A stretch of DNA of 64,000 nt, from assembly GCA_019233755.1 (NCBI GenBank), contig JAFAMD010000048.1:62001-126000 (forward strand). The letters are read 5' to 3'. The notes under the pieces were generated by a model that was not told the origin of the DNA, did not search any database, and worked only from the letters and a program-made list of their open reading frames with translations. The translations under genes were made by a program, and so were the position numbers. Of the stretch, positions 9,394 through 19,866 are shown piece by piece. The stretch is from Acidobacteriaceae bacterium (GTDB lineage: Bacteria; Acidobacteriota; Terriglobia; Bryobacterales; Bryobacteraceae). How positions within the stretch are numbered: the first letter of the stretch is position 1; each line of letters begins with the position of its first letter.

Positions 9394-9591
9394 TAGATTC
9401 TTGGCCAGCTTGTCTGAGAACTTCTCCCTCAGATTTGGGCCAGAGCTCGGGTGATAGCTGTCAGCTATCAGCTATCAGCTTTCAGCCTTCAGCTATCAGC
9501 TTTCAGCCTTCAGCTATCCTCGGCAACCGCACAGCGCGTTTGTTACCCGTTATGCGCGCTCAAGAATAGATTTCAAGTTGTCCTTGGCTAG
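9394..9591 (+). repeat. Dispersed hairpin repeat, copy 3 (full length)
   Basis: This copy has both ends: the left end AGATTCTTGGCCAGCTTG, TCTGAGAACTTCTC and CTCAGATTTGGGCCAGAGCTC, a core of tandem TCAGC units (AGCTATCAGCTTTCAGC), the CTATCCTCGGCAA block, the same insert as copy 2, and the right end ATAGATTTCAAG/TTGGCTAG. Its last bases supply the TAG stop of the ORF fragment ending at 9588 on the minus strand. Left and right ends carry similar short sequences in direct orientation (CTTGGCCAG and CTTGGCTAG). Confidence 0.88.
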
Positions 9592-9871
9592 ATATAGACT
9601 GCTTTTCCATACCTCGCGTAAAGCAGGCCGGCTTCCTGCGGTGCCCGCCCTTGATCGTGTGCTTCGAGAAGTGCCTGATAGTGCGGATCCCAACTCTTCA
9701 TCCACTTTGAGCCCCGTCTTCATCGTCGGGATGCGCCCTGACCATGATGAGGCTGGCCCGGGTGTGCAGCTTCTTCAGGCTCTGCCATAGAGCCGCCGAA
9801 CCGCGATTGATCGGGATCTCCCGCTGGGCAAAAGCGCAAGTCGCTGCAAACAAAGCAAGCAGGTGGTTCAT
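9588..9871 (-). pseudogene. Remains of a secreted PIG-L/LmbE-family deacetylase gene, possibly joined to another tail
   Basis: From ATG 9871 a 57-aa reading frame gives a signal peptide (ending near CAFAQ) and then AALWQSLKKLHTRASLIM followed by RAHPDDEDG. HPDDE is the zinc-binding signature that opens PIG-L/LmbE deacetylases, which are normally several hundred residues long; here the frame stops soon after at 9698. An overlapping frame 9588-9701 continues with 37 residues (MKSWDPHYQALLEAH, then LLYARYGKAVYI) to a stop contributed by the end of hairpin repeat copy 3. It looks like a gene that has lost most of its body, leaving its first codons and perhaps a fragment of another end. Confidence 0.55.
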
Positions 9872-9872
9872 A

Positions 9873-10303
9873 ACATCTTCTGTTTACGGACTATACGCTA
9901 GAAGTGAAGCTGAGCTGGCGGGCGGGACCGCGATGCCCTCGCCGGAGCGAAAGCCTTTCGGCGTACGAGTCCCCTGCCGGGAATACGTGCATTGTCGTTG
10001 CCAACCTGATAAATTAAAAGACGTCCTTACTTTGGTGCCTTCTGGCTGTCCTTCCTCCCTTGACAGTCTTCCCGGTTTGGTTTCTGGACCATCCCGATAG
10101 GAATGGCCAGTGGCGAAGTTGACAGGCCTTAAACAAGCGTCTGAAAGAAACAGCAGTGTAGCGGCAGGAGAGACTTGCGCGTCGCCTGCGACGAATTACG
10201 GAGAAGAAGAGCGCGGGCGAGCCTCCGGTCGAGAATCGTCCAATAGCAACCGAGGTCGGGTCGCGTTCAACTACCCATTTCCCAAGACGGACATGACAAC
10301 GAA
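9873..10303. other. Non-coding gap upstream of the desaturase
   Basis: No convincing gene. The stretch holds the probable 5' region of the PIG-L relic on the minus strand and the leader of the desaturase on the plus strand. A hairpin with a CGCCG/CGGCG base lies around 9940-9965. I could not match it to a known riboswitch. Confidence 0.3.
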
Positions 10304-11164
<861 letters not shown>

Positions 11165-11261
11165 GCAGGTATCTGCGCCTAATCAAGCCGGTGCTTGTCG
11201 GCCCGTGCAAAGCCGCTAACTGCGCACACATCACCTAGCGCCATTGGGCGACCGCGGTGAT

Positions 11262-12233
11262 ATGCTTCTCAACCGGAGCCCTGAGGTGCCCGCTAATCTC
11301 ACGCCCGAGTACTTCGCCGCGGAGCACGTGTACAAGAGCGCGGAAACGCCTCAGGAAAAAATAGCGGCGCTCGAACAGATGCTCGCTTCTTTGCCCAAGC
11401 ACAAGGGCACAGAGAAGATGCAGGCGGACATCAAACACCGGCTTGCCGAAGCGCGCAGGGAATCGCAGAAGGTTCGAAAAACGGGCGTACACTCGGCCCC
11501 GGCGTATCTCATCAAGCGCGAGGGTGCCGGGCAAATGGCACTGTTTGGGCCGCCAAACGCAGGTAAGTCGCAGCTCGTGCAGGCGCTGACTCACGCGCAT
11601 GTTCAGGTGGCCGACTATCCTTTTTCCACCAGGATGCCGCTAGCCGGAATGATGCTCTTCGAGGATGTGCAGATCCAACTGGTCGACATGCCTCCGATAT
11701 GTGCCGAGTTTATGGAACCCTGGCTGCCGCAGGTGGTACGGTCGGCGCAAATGGGCTCTCTGGTTGTCGATGCCAATGATCCGGATGTGCTGGGCGAGAT
11801 CGATTTTATTCTGACTGCGGCGGACGGGTGGCACGCGCGGCGGCCGAAGCTGCTTGTGGCCAATAAAATCGACCTGCCCGAAGCCACCGGGAACTTCCGC
11901 GCCATCGAAGAACTGTACGGCGGGGAATTCCATTGCCTGGCCGTCTCAGCGCTTACCGGCATCGGACTTGCCGACTTCGCCCGGGCGTCGTTTGACGCCC
12001 TGAAACTGGTGCGCTTCTACTCCAAGCCGCCCGGCAAGAAGGCGGACCTCGACGTCCCATACGTGCTGCTGCGCGGCTCAACTGTGCAGGATGCGGCCTC
12101 CCATGTTCATCGCGACTTCGCCGAGCACTTGAAGTATGCACGCCTCTTCAGGAAATCTCACGAGCACGACGGTTTGATGGTCGAGCGCTCGCACATCATC
12201 GACGATGGCGATATTCTCGAATTTCACATGTGA
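11262..12233 (+). CDS. Obg/DRG-like GTPase with C-terminal TGS domain
   Basis: A 323-aa protein from ATG 11262; a TTG six codons earlier is also in frame. Residues about 14-75 are a charged, probably helical region. The G domain follows with P-loop GPPNAGKS at 96-103, a DMPP switch II motif and NKID. The last 70 residues form a TGS domain (VPYVLLRGSTVQDAASHVH to DDGDILEFHM). This order is that of DRG-type GTPases, which act on ribosomes or RNA in archaea and eukaryotes, and of short bacterial relatives of unknown role. It is not the full Obg/CgtA, whose N-terminal glycine-rich fold is missing. The following gene starts within or just after its end. Confidence 0.85.
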   Translation: MLLNRSPEVPANLTPEYFAAEHVYKSAETPQEKIAALEQMLASLPKHKGTEKMQADIKHRLAEARRESQKVRKTGVHSAPAYLIKREGAGQMALFGPPNAGKSQLVQALTHAHVQVADYPFSTRMPLAGMMLFEDVQIQLVDMPPICAEFMEPWLPQVVRSAQMGSLVVDANDPDVLGEIDFILTAADGWHARRPKLLVANKIDLPEATGNFRAIEELYGGEFHCLAVSALTGIGLADFARASFDALKLVRFYSKPPGKKADLDVPYVLLRGSTVQDAASHVHRDFAEHLKYARLFRKSHEHDGLMVERSHIIDDGDILEFHM

Positions 12234-12240
12234 CGCGGCC

Positions 12241-12858
12241 GTGCGGTACTTACGGTTGCCGCACCGCTGGCGCCTGGTCATTGCGCCGCGGCCTTCTGAT
12301 GACATGTTGCGTGACTTCATCCAGCCGGCGATCCGGGCGATACCGCGGTCTATCGTTCGACGGCTGCCATTGTGTACCTTTCTGCTTGCGCCTTCGCTGG
12401 ATGGGGAAGACATTGCTTCGCGCTGGACAGAAACGGCAGAGAGCCTTGAGATTGCCGTGTCCACTGAGGCCGCTGAGCCGCATGATATTGCCCTCGAGTT
12501 GCTCACCTGCCTTGGTCAGGCACTCTGGGAAAGAACAACGATCGCCGAACGCACTGGTTGGCTGGCACTGCTCCGAGCTGAAATCGAGGACGGCGTGAAC
12601 GGTGAAATCGACGATGGCGCGCTGCTAGCCAAACGCGAGATCCTGTCAAGCCATGCGGCGGCGCTCAGCACACGCCGCCTTGAAGAATATGCGCGCGCCT
12701 CGTTTGCCGGTACCGCTGCGGAGTACATCCATTGCTTGTGGCACGATGTAACCGTGCGTACCGGCCCGGAGCACCTTCCCGCCGGGCCGCTCCGGAAGCG
12801 GATAGAGTTCATGACCCGGTTTTTTGCGCCCAACCGCGGCCCGCGCGTGATTGCCTGA
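12241..12858 (+). CDS. Conserved-looking protein of unknown function
   Basis: About 205 aa from GTG 12241, 7 bases after the GTPase stop; an ATG at 12205 overlapping the GTPase is an alternative. The sequence is soluble, mixed alpha/beta, with no signal peptide and no Cys-rich motif. The second half is acidic and helical. I recognise no family. Position between the TGS GTPase and the topoisomerase-helicase gene, with almost no spacing, makes it likely to be the middle gene of one transcript, but that alone gives no function. Confidence 0.6.
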   Translation: MRYLRLPHRWRLVIAPRPSDDMLRDFIQPAIRAIPRSIVRRLPLCTFLLAPSLDGEDIASRWTETAESLEIAVSTEAAEPHDIALELLTCLGQALWERTTIAERTGWLALLRAEIEDGVNGEIDDGALLAKREILSSHAAALSTRRLEEYARASFAGTAAEYIHCLWHDVTVRTGPEHLPAGPLRKRIEFMTRFFAPNRGPRVIA

Positions 12859-12895
12859 GCGTTTGTCACTCCACCGTTACACTGAAAGTTCCACG

Positions 12896-15800
12896 ATGGG
12901 GGTTCCAGAGACCAGTACCGTAGCCGTGCTGGCCGAGAAACCTTCGGTTGCGCGAGACATCGCGCGGGTTCTCGGCGCAGACAAAAAGGGCGAAGGCTAT
13001 ATCCACGGCAACGGCTACGTGATCACGTGGGCCATTGGGCACCTGGTTGCCCTCCCGCAGCCGCACGACATCCATCCGGAATGGCGTCGATGGCGCAGGG
13101 ATTCGTTGCCCATGCTTCCCAATCGCTGGCCGCTCATTGTTTACGAGAAAACGAAGGACCAGTTCGAAGTGGTGCGAAAAATTCTCAATTCGCCCCGCGT
13201 CTCTCGTATCGTCTGCGCAACCGACGCCGGGCGCGAGGGCGAGCTGATCTTTCGCTACATCTACGAAGCCGCGCGTTGCGAGAAGCCGGTCGACCGTCTA
13301 TGGATCTCTTCGCTGACCCCGGACGCCATTCGCAAGGGTTTTGAAGCTCTTCGGCCCGGAGCCGATTATGACCGGCTGGCCGATGCCGCCTCCGGTCGCA
13401 GCCGCGCCGACTGGCTGGTCGGCATGAATCTATCGCGTGCGTACTCTCTCGCCTACAACGAGGAGCTGTCTGTGGGGCGCGTGCAAACCCCCACATTGGC
13501 CATGCTTGTTGAGCGTGAGCTCAGCCTTCGCAGCTTCGTCCCGGAAGATTACATGGAGGTTGTGGCCAGCTTCCACCCCGTCGATCTTCCTAAAGACAGC
13601 AAGTATCAGGGCACTTGGTTCCGGACAAAATCAGATGGCAGCCTGGAGGCAGCCAATCTCCAGCAGGCTATGCGCCTCTCCTCTGACGGTGTGGAGGCAA
13701 AGAGCATCGTTCAGCGCGGGCAAACCGGCCAAGCGCAGATCGAATCCGTAGAATCGGAAACTCAGCGCACGCTGCCTCCGCTGCTGTACGACCTCACAGA
13801 TCTGCAGCGCCACGCAAATCGCTTGTTCGGTTTCAGCGCGCAGAAAACACTCGAGATTGCGCAGGCTCTGTATGAACGCCACAAGCTGATTAGCTATCCA
13901 CGCACTGACAGCCGCCATTTATCGCAAGACGTTGCGAAAACATTGCCGCGCATCATCAAATCCATCGAGGCGCCCTATCGTGAACAGCTCGCGCCGGGGA
14001 CAGGCGAGCGTTTGCTCGGTCGGCGATTCGTGGATGACTCCAAGGTCAGCGACCATCACGCGATTATCCCGACTGCTGCTTCTCCCTCAGCGGCAAAGCT
14101 CGCGCCAGAGGAGCGAAAAATTTATGACTTGATCTGCCGGCGGCTGCTCAGCGCCTGGCACGACGACTACGTAGTGGCAGTGACTACCGTGATTACCGCT
14201 ATTACGAACGAGGAGATCGTCGACAGATATCACACCTCAGGCACAGCGGTGCAGCAAGTTGGCTGGAAGATTCTGGACCTCGCGCCAGAGCGCAAGAAGG
14301 CCGGCAAGGCGAATGGCGAGGCGGACTCTCGCGAACAACCTCTGCCGGCGGGTTTAGCGAAAGGGCAGACCCTGGAAGTGCTCGACATCAAGGCCGTCAA
14401 GAAAAAAACTCGGCCGCCGAAGCGGTTCACGGAAGCTACCTTGCTGACGGCCATGGAAACGGCCGGCAAATCCCTGGAAGAGGAAGAACTTTCACGCGCC
14501 ATGAAGGACTCTGGCTTGGGAACGCCGGCGACGCGCGCAGGCATCATCGAAGTGCTGCTGAAGCGCAACTACATTGTGCGCAATGGCAAGAGTCTGGAGG
14601 CAACCGACAAAGGCATTCAACTGATTGAGGTGGTCCATCCCGAAGTAAAGAGCCCGATTATGACCGGTCAGTGGGAGGCATACCTGCAAAATATTCAGCG
14701 CGGTTCTGTCGAGCTCAAGCCTTTTCTTCAAGGCATAGAAAGCTATGTGAGGGAAGTGGTAGGCAAGGTCTGGCAGGAACCTCCGTCGACCCGTTCCGCG
14801 ACAGCACAGAAACAGGATCCACCACGGGATTCATCTCCAACCGCACAGCAGGCCAACCCTTACCTAGACGGCCATGGTAAGACCTTGGATGAACTTCTAA
14901 AGGGCGCCTTTGGATTCAGCTCGTTTCGCCCTAATCAAGAAGCGGTCTGCCGCGCTGCCGTCGAAGGGAAAGATGTCCTGCTGGTGATGCCTACCGGCTC
15001 TGGCAAATCACTCTGCTATCAACTACCGGGACTGGCTCGGGGTGGGACCACGCTGGTTATCAGCCCTCTGATCGCGTTAATGGAAGACCAGGTCGCAAAA
15101 CTGCAGGAATTGGGTTTTGCTGTGGATCGTATCCATTCGGGGCGCGACCGAAAGACCTCGCGCCAGGTCTGCCTCGATTACGTGCACGGCAAGCTGCAGT
15201 TCCTGTTCATCGCGCCGGAGCGGCTGCGTGTTTCAGGCTTCCCGGAGATGCTCGCCAGGCACAAGCCATCCCTCATCGCTGTGGATGAAGCTCACTGCAT
15301 TTCGCAGTGGGGCCACGATTTTCGCCCGGACTACCGGATGTTGGGGCAATACTTACCCAGTCTTCGCCCAGCCCCGGTGATGGCGCTTACCGCAACTGCT
15401 ACGCCGTTAGTCCAGAGAGACATCGGCGAACAGCTCGGATTAATGCAGCCGGCGCGATTTATCCACGGGTTCCGCCGTGACAATATTGCCATCGAAATTG
15501 TCGAGGCTGCTCCATCTCAACGGCCCGCACTGGTGCGTGAAATATTGCAGGATGACGCTCGCAGACCCGCCATCGTATACGCCCCGACACGTAAGCAGGC
15601 CGAAGCCTTATCACGAGAACTGAGTTCCGATTTTCCTACAGCCGCTTACCATGCCGGCTTGGATGCGGATCATCGCACCCGCGTTCAGCAACACTTCCTC
15701 GAAGGCGAGATCGAAGTCATGGTCGCGACGATCGCGTTTGGCATGGGAATCGACAAACCGGACGTGCGGACGGTGGTTCATACCGCGCTGCCAGGGACAT

Positions 15801-16930
15801 TGGAGGGTTACTACCAGGAGATCGGCCGTGCTGGTCGAGACGGCCAGCCTTGCCGTGCCATCCTTATGCAGTCGTACGCCGACCGCTACACGCACGATTT
15901 CTTCTTTGAGCGCGATTATCCCGATGTCGCACTCCTCGACCAAATCTATAACCGGCTCACCTCCGAACCCATCAAGCAGGCTGTGCTCCGGAAAGCGCTG
16001 GGAATGGATCAGGATTTGTTCGACAAAGCGGTCGAAAAGTTATGGACCCATTCGGGCGCGGTGCTCGACTACGACGAGAACATCGGCCGCGGCGACAAGC
16101 ACTGGCGCGAGTTGTACATCGCGCAGGGAAAGCAGAGAGCCGCCCAGGTCGACATGATGATCCACTATGCTGCGGGGCATCAGTGCCGAATGTCGGCGCT
16201 GGTTCGTCATTTTGGCGATGTCGCCGACGGACAGAATGCTTGCGGCGTCTGCGATTTCTGCGCCCCGGCCGAGTGTGTTGCGCAACGATTCCGAACCGCT
16301 ACTCCCGCGGAGCGTGCTGCCTTGTTTCGCGTCCTAGGCACGCTGCGTTCAGGCAATTCGAAATCGACCGGAAAACTGCATGCTGAACTTTTTCCCAACG
16401 GTGAGATGAGCCGGGATACCTTCGAGGAAGTTTTGGGCGCCATGGCGCGAGCGGGCCTGTTGCTCCACCGGGATGCCGTTTTCGAAAAGGACGGCAAACA
16501 ACTTCCATACCGAACTGTGAAGCTCACAGAAGCCGGACATCAGGTCGATGAAAACACACCGATCAATTTCGTCATGAAAGATCTTGAGCCGGCTTCCGGG
16601 AAGAAGGCGCGCACGAAAGCGCGCTCATCGGCTCGGTCTGGCAAACGGAAGCCGGGCCCCCGGAAGCAATCCGCAACTCCGGCAAACGTGGTCGCCGAGC
16701 CAGACCAACAGCACCTTCACCTTGAACAGGCCTTACGCGCCTGGCGTTTGGCTGAAGCAAAGCGGCGCGCTGTTCCGGCCTTCCGCATCTTTAGTGATCA
16801 CGCCTTGCAAATCATGGCTAGCCGGCGGCCAAAGACAGACGAGGAACTGCTGGCGGTTCCCGGAATTGGAATGGCGACGGTGAAAAAATATGGACCTCAG
16901 ATCTACCGCATCCTGCAGGACGCTAACTAA
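12896..16930 (+). CDS. DNA topoisomerase III fused to a RecQ helicase
   Basis: A 1344-aa fusion. Residues 1 to about 620 are a type IA topoisomerase: Toprim with [15 protein letters not shown] and the acidic DAGREGE motif, then the catalytic Tyr334 in SYPRTDSRH. After a Pro/Ser-rich linker (about 625-660) comes a complete RecQ: FRPNQEAV, Walker A PTGSGKS near 700, [14 protein letters not shown] near 796, the RQC zinc cysteines ([19 protein letters not shown]), a basic linker, and an HRDC domain ending [17 protein letters not shown]. Together these can unwind and decatenate joined DNA, as separate RecQ and Topo III proteins do. ATG 12896 is preferred over an upstream TTG at 12851 because the Toprim fold starts right after it. 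No disruption is seen. Confidence 0.92.
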   Translation: MGVPETSTVAVLAEKPSVARDIARVLGADKKGEGYIHGNGYVITWAIGHLVALPQPHDIHPEWRRWRRDSLPMLPNRWPLIVYEKTKDQFEVVRKILNSPRVSRIVCATDAGREGELIFRYIYEAARCEKPVDRLWISSLTPDAIRKGFEALRPGADYDRLADAASGRSRADWLVGMNLSRAYSLAYNEELSVGRVQTPTLAMLVERELSLRSFVPEDYMEVVASFHPVDLPKDSKYQGTWFRTKSDGSLEAANLQQAMRLSSDGVEAKSIVQRGQTGQAQIESVESETQRTLPPLLYDLTDLQRHANRLFGFSAQKTLEIAQALYERHKLISYPRTDSRHLSQDVAKTLPRIIKSIEAPYREQLAPGTGERLLGRRFVDDSKVSDHHAIIPTAASPSAAKLAPEERKIYDLICRRLLSAWHDDYVVAVTTVITAITNEEIVDRYHTSGTAVQQVGWKILDLAPERKKAGKANGEADSREQPLPAGLAKGQTLEVLDIKAVKKKTRPPKRFTEATLLTAMETAGKSLEEEELSRAMKDSGLGTPATRAGIIEVLLKRNYIVRNGKSLEATDKGIQLIEVVHPEVKSPIMTGQWEAYLQNIQRGSVELKPFLQGIESYVREVVGKVWQEPPSTRSATAQKQDPPRDSSPTAQQANPYLDGHGKTLDELLKGAFGFSSFRPNQEAVCRAAVEGKDVLLVMPTGSGKSLCYQLPGLARGGTTLVISPLIALMEDQVAKLQELGFAVDRIHSGRDRKTSRQVCLDYVHGKLQFLFIAPERLRVSGFPEMLARHKPSLIAVDEAHCISQWGHDFRPDYRMLGQYLPSLRPAPVMALTATATPLVQRDIGEQLGLMQPARFIHGFRRDNIAIEIVEAAPSQRPALVREILQDDARRPAIVYAPTRKQAEALSRELSSDFPTAAYHAGLDADHRTRVQQHFLEGEIEVMVATIAFGMGIDKPDVRTVVHTALPGTLEGYYQEIGRAGRDGQPCRAILMQSYADRYTHDFFFERDYPDVALLDQIYNRLTSEPIKQAVLRKALGMDQDLFDKAVEKLWTHSGAVLDYDENIGRGDKHWRELYIAQGKQRAAQVDMMIHYAAGHQCRMSALVRHFGDVADGQNACGVCDFCAPAECVAQRFRTATPAERAALFRVLGTLRSGNSKSTGKLHAELFPNGEMSRDTFEEVLGAMARAGLLLHRDAVFEKDGKQLPYRTVKLTEAGHQVDENTPINFVMKDLEPASGKKARTKARSSARSGKRKPGPRKQSATPANVVAEPDQQHLHLEQALRAWRLAEAKRRAVPAFRIFSDHALQIMASRRPKTDEELLAVPGIGMATVKKYGPQIYRILQDAN

Positions 16931-16943
16931 CTCCTGAGGCCCT

Positions 16944-18560
16944 TCAGCCGAATGTCCATTCCGGCTGAATCCAGCCGAGTGACACGCCTGTCATGAGCAA
17001 GCCAACGACGATCACAACCGCCGGCGAGATAATGGCAAGCCAGCGGAACAAGTTCTGACTCCGCGGTCGTTTCCGTTCAGGGATGAGGCTCTTCGCGTAG
17101 AGTACGAGAACGCCAATCGCAATCAGAACTGAAGCCAATCCCAAACTGAACGAGGTCAATAGAATCAAGCCAAGGCCAACACGTCCGATCGCGATCGCGC
17201 CGAGCAAAAGGATCAGCGCGGATTCGCAAGGCACCAGGCCGCCGCTGGCCCCAAGAGCCACAAGCCCGCTCCAGGAGATCTCATCGGGCACGTGTGAGTG
17301 AGCATGGTCGCCCCCATGATGATCATCATGCGGATGAGAATGGTCGTGCGCATGCTCAGGCCCGTGTGAATGCCCGTGGACATGTTGATGGCCGGCGTGC
17401 GTCCCGTGCTCATGAACAATGGCGCTCCGGTGAAGATGAGAGTGGCCGAGGGTGCGAATCCTCTTGCGGAACATCCACACCCCTACCGCCACAATGCAAA
17501 GCCCGGATGCCGCTCCTAAGACCTGTGTGATCTTCTCTGGAACGATATAGCGAAAAAGAAACAACGTGGCAAGCCCAAGCACAAACACGCTAATGGTGTG
17601 CGTGAAGGTGACCATGGCTCCCAGAAATGCCGCATGCTTCAAGGTGCCGCGTGAACCAACGAGGTAGGCCGCAACGATGGTCTTCCCGTGACCGGGAGTC
17701 AAAGCATGTGCGGCCCCAAGCGCAAAAGCAGCGGCAAGCGCTAGCAGAATCATCCAGGCGCTCAGCTCGCGCTGGTGCAGCATCTTCGACAGGAAATCAC
17801 CGCGCGCAACAGCGCCTCGTGGAGCTGCCTGGGTAGTCATCAAAACCGGGGGAGCTGCACGCGGAGCAGACTTGGGCTGTGCGATCGGACTAACTGTCGG
17901 CTGGGGTGTCTCTTTCGTAATCTTCCGTTTATCAGTGATTTCTTCGCTAGGCTTGCCTGCAACAACCCACGGCTTTTCCACGGTCCACTCCGCCTCCGCC
18001 CGCAGATCCTGCGGCGGCGCAATCGTCGGGTCTGACGGATATTGCGTAAGAGCTTTACTGATGTCTTTGTTTGATTGACTTGCGGTCCTCAATACGGCAC
18101 CGTTGCTGGCATCGATCACGATTTCCTTCCACCCCGCGCGGCCGGGGAAATTGTGATCTTCGTACTCGAGTCTCGAACCACTGACATTGGCACGAGCCTG
18201 CGTTGTAATCCGCAAAATGGGCAGGTTACCGGCCCCGTCCGCGATCACCAGGCTCATATGCTCGAATTTCGCCGCGACCGCCTTGCCATCAACGGTGATC
18301 GCCAGATTTTTCAGCCATTCGCGCGCTTGCTCAGCGGCTTTCCTGTCGAGTTCCGCTTGCGGCGAGTTCCGTTCCAGGTTCCAACTGCGCAGCAGCTCGA
18401 AGGTCGGAATTTCAGCAAGGTCAAGTGCATACTGCACTTCAATTCCGTGGTTGGTCACGATCAGTCTGGCGTAATGATTGACGCTGAAATTCCCCATGGG
18501 ATGCGCGCACAACCTCGCGGCCCAAATCAGCGTTAGCAGGAAAGCAGGCAGCCTGATCAT
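16944..18560 (-). CDS. NicO/RcnA-family nickel-cobalt exporter with periplasmic N-terminal domain
   Basis: About 538 aa from ATG 18560, which starts a signal peptide ending before HPMGNFSVNHY; a longer reading to 18605 would add 15 residues and overlap the upstream gene. Residues about 20-240 are an extracytoplasmic domain. The C-terminal half is the NicO transporter: HALTPGHGKTIVAAYLVGS, then six or so membrane helices, with a His/Asp-rich cytoplasmic loop (many HxH, for example HAHDHSHPHDDHH) between them that should bind divalent metal. Last gene of the five-gene minus-strand operon; 25 bases separate it from the TPR gene. It faces the topoisomerase gene tail to tail with a 13-base gap. 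Confidence 0.85.
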   Translation of the reverse strand: MIRLPAFLLTLIWAARLCAHPMGNFSVNHYARLIVTNHGIEVQYALDLAEIPTFELLRSWNLERNSPQAELDRKAAEQAREWLKNLAITVDGKAVAAKFEHMSLVIADGAGNLPILRITTQARANVSGSRLEYEDHNFPGRAGWKEIVIDASNGAVLRTASQSNKDISKALTQYPSDPTIAPPQDLRAEAEWTVEKPWVVAGKPSEEITDKRKITKETPQPTVSPIAQPKSAPRAAPPVLMTTQAAPRGAVARGDFLSKMLHQRELSAWMILLALAAAFALGAAHALTPGHGKTIVAAYLVGSRGTLKHAAFLGAMVTFTHTISVFVLGLATLFLFRYIVPEKITQVLGAASGLCIVAVGVWMFRKRIRTLGHSHLHRSAIVHEHGTHAGHQHVHGHSHGPEHAHDHSHPHDDHHGGDHAHSHVPDEISWSGLVALGASGGLVPCESALILLLGAIAIGRVGLGLILLTSFSLGLASVLIAIGVLVLYAKSLIPERKRPRSQNLFRWLAIISPAVVIVVGLLMTGVSLGWIQPEWTFG

Positions 18561-18585
18561 TCGAGTGCCATTCCACCAGCCCGAC

Positions 18586-19866
18586 CTACCGCATTGTCGC
18601 GGCACTCACGTCCATTTTTCCAATATCGAATCGGGGATTGAGTGACGCAAGACGATCCGAATACTCTCGAGCTGATTTCTCATCACCATGTGCGATAGCG
18701 ATTTTGCTGGCGTGGTAGTAGAAAAGAGGTTCGGGCGTGCCAAGTTTGAGAGCCTTCGCCGTAGCGCCCTTCGCCTCTTCCAGCCGCCCGTTCTTGAAGA
18801 GAACCCAGGAAAAAGCATCCCACGTGTAGACGTCGCCTCTTACCGGGATTTCAGCCTCCATGAGAATCAAGGCAATGCCCGGGTCTTCCCCGTGATCTGC
18901 GAGAGCCAGGGCCAGATTCCGGTTCGTTTTCTCGTTGGTTGCTTTCCCAATCTTCTCGATGGTCTCTATGAGCCCTTCCTGCTCCCGCGCTTGGCGCGGC
19001 ATTCCCGCGGCCCCATAGAGATCCGCCAGGGCTGAGGCATACTCCACCATGGGTACAATCGACTGCGCGTCCTTATAGCTTTTGATCGCAGTTTGCAAGT
19101 CGCCCTTCGCCCCCGCCACTTTCCCGAGCCCAGCCCTGGCCCGATGAAGACCGGGGAACAAGTCGATCGCGGCGTAATACGCCCGCCCGGCCTTTTCCAG
19201 CTTGCCGGTCTTGAAGTACATATCCCCTAACTCCGCCCAACACCAGGCGATGTTTTCAGGTTGAGGATCTCCCGCTGCGATCGCATCCTCCATGAGTTCG
19301 ATGCCCCTCTGTGCGTCTCCCATTACGAAGCGGAAATATGCCAGGCGATTGTAGCTTCCTAAGTTCGGCTGGAGGGCAAACATCTTTAAGTAGGCTTGCC
19401 CCGCGCGTTGGTACTCGCCGAGTTCCATGAGCGCGTCGCCAAGATTCCCCCAGTTGCCTGAGTCGGAAGGAGCGTACTTCGTTATAGCCTGCGCGCGCTC
19501 CGCGACCGCTTTAAAATCGTGGCGCTGCAGGTCGATCTCATTCTGAAACCGCAGCGCGGCGAAGTTACCTGGGTCTTGCTCCAGCATCCTGTCCGCAAGC
19601 TTTGATGCCCGGTCGAGATAGGTGTAGTCCGCCGATTCGCGCAATTTTTGCAGATACGCTGAAATCAATCCGGATTGCAGTCGAAGATCGTCCGGCGAAG
19701 CCGCAAGCAGTTGTTCGTACGCTTGTATCCGATCATCTGTTCTTGCATGTACGAGTTGCTCGCTGAGAGCGCGGTCGGTGAGCGTTCCGTGGAGCTTGGG
19801 AACCGAAGAGTTTTGGCCCCACGCAGTGCAGGCTGCCACCGCGAGTGCAACCAGCGCGCTTTTCAC
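18586..19866 (-). CDS. Secreted TPR-repeat protein
   Basis: About 426 aa from GTG 19866, which overlaps the stop of the previous gene (GTGA) and begins a signal peptide ending near ACTAWGQ. An upstream start at 19914 would place 16 polar residues before the signal, so I reject it. The mature part is made of TPR-like helix pairs, with clear Ala/Gly/Tyr spacing in units such as NWGNLGDALMELGEYQRAGQ. It closely resembles the preceding gene in design, so the pair arose by duplication or both scaffold the same extracytoplasmic assembly. Operon partner of the DUF4331 protein and the NicO exporter. Confidence 0.8.
   Translation of the reverse strand: MKSALVALAVAACTAWGQNSSVPKLHGTLTDRALSEQLVHARTDDRIQAYEQLLAASPDDLRLQSGLISAYLQKLRESADYTYLDRASKLADRMLEQDPGNFAALRFQNEIDLQRHDFKAVAERAQAITKYAPSDSGNWGNLGDALMELGEYQRAGQAYLKMFALQPNLGSYNRLAYFRFVMGDAQRGIELMEDAIAAGDPQPENIAWCWAELGDMYFKTGKLEKAGRAYYAAIDLFPGLHRARAGLGKVAGAKGDLQTAIKSYKDAQSIVPMVEYASALADLYGAAGMPRQAREQEGLIETIEKIGKATNEKTNRNLALALADHGEDPGIALILMEAEIPVRGDVYTWDAFSWVLFKNGRLEEAKGATAKALKLGTPEPLFYYHASKIAIAHGDEKSAREYSDRLASLNPRFDIGKMDVSAATMR

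Noticed and set aside
3641..9591. The TCAGC/GCTGA repeats as a CRISPR array
   Set aside because: Units are only 5-13 bases, spacing is irregular, there are no unique spacers of constant length and no cas genes.
9930..9990. A structured leader that might be a riboswitch
   Set aside because: There is a hairpin, but I could not match conserved residues of any riboswitch class, and the gene it would control on the minus strand is a relic.
9744..10100. A 118-codon plus-strand frame
   Set aside because: It is antisense to the PIG-L relic, which carries the recognisable HPDDE motif, and it lacks a ribosome-binding site.
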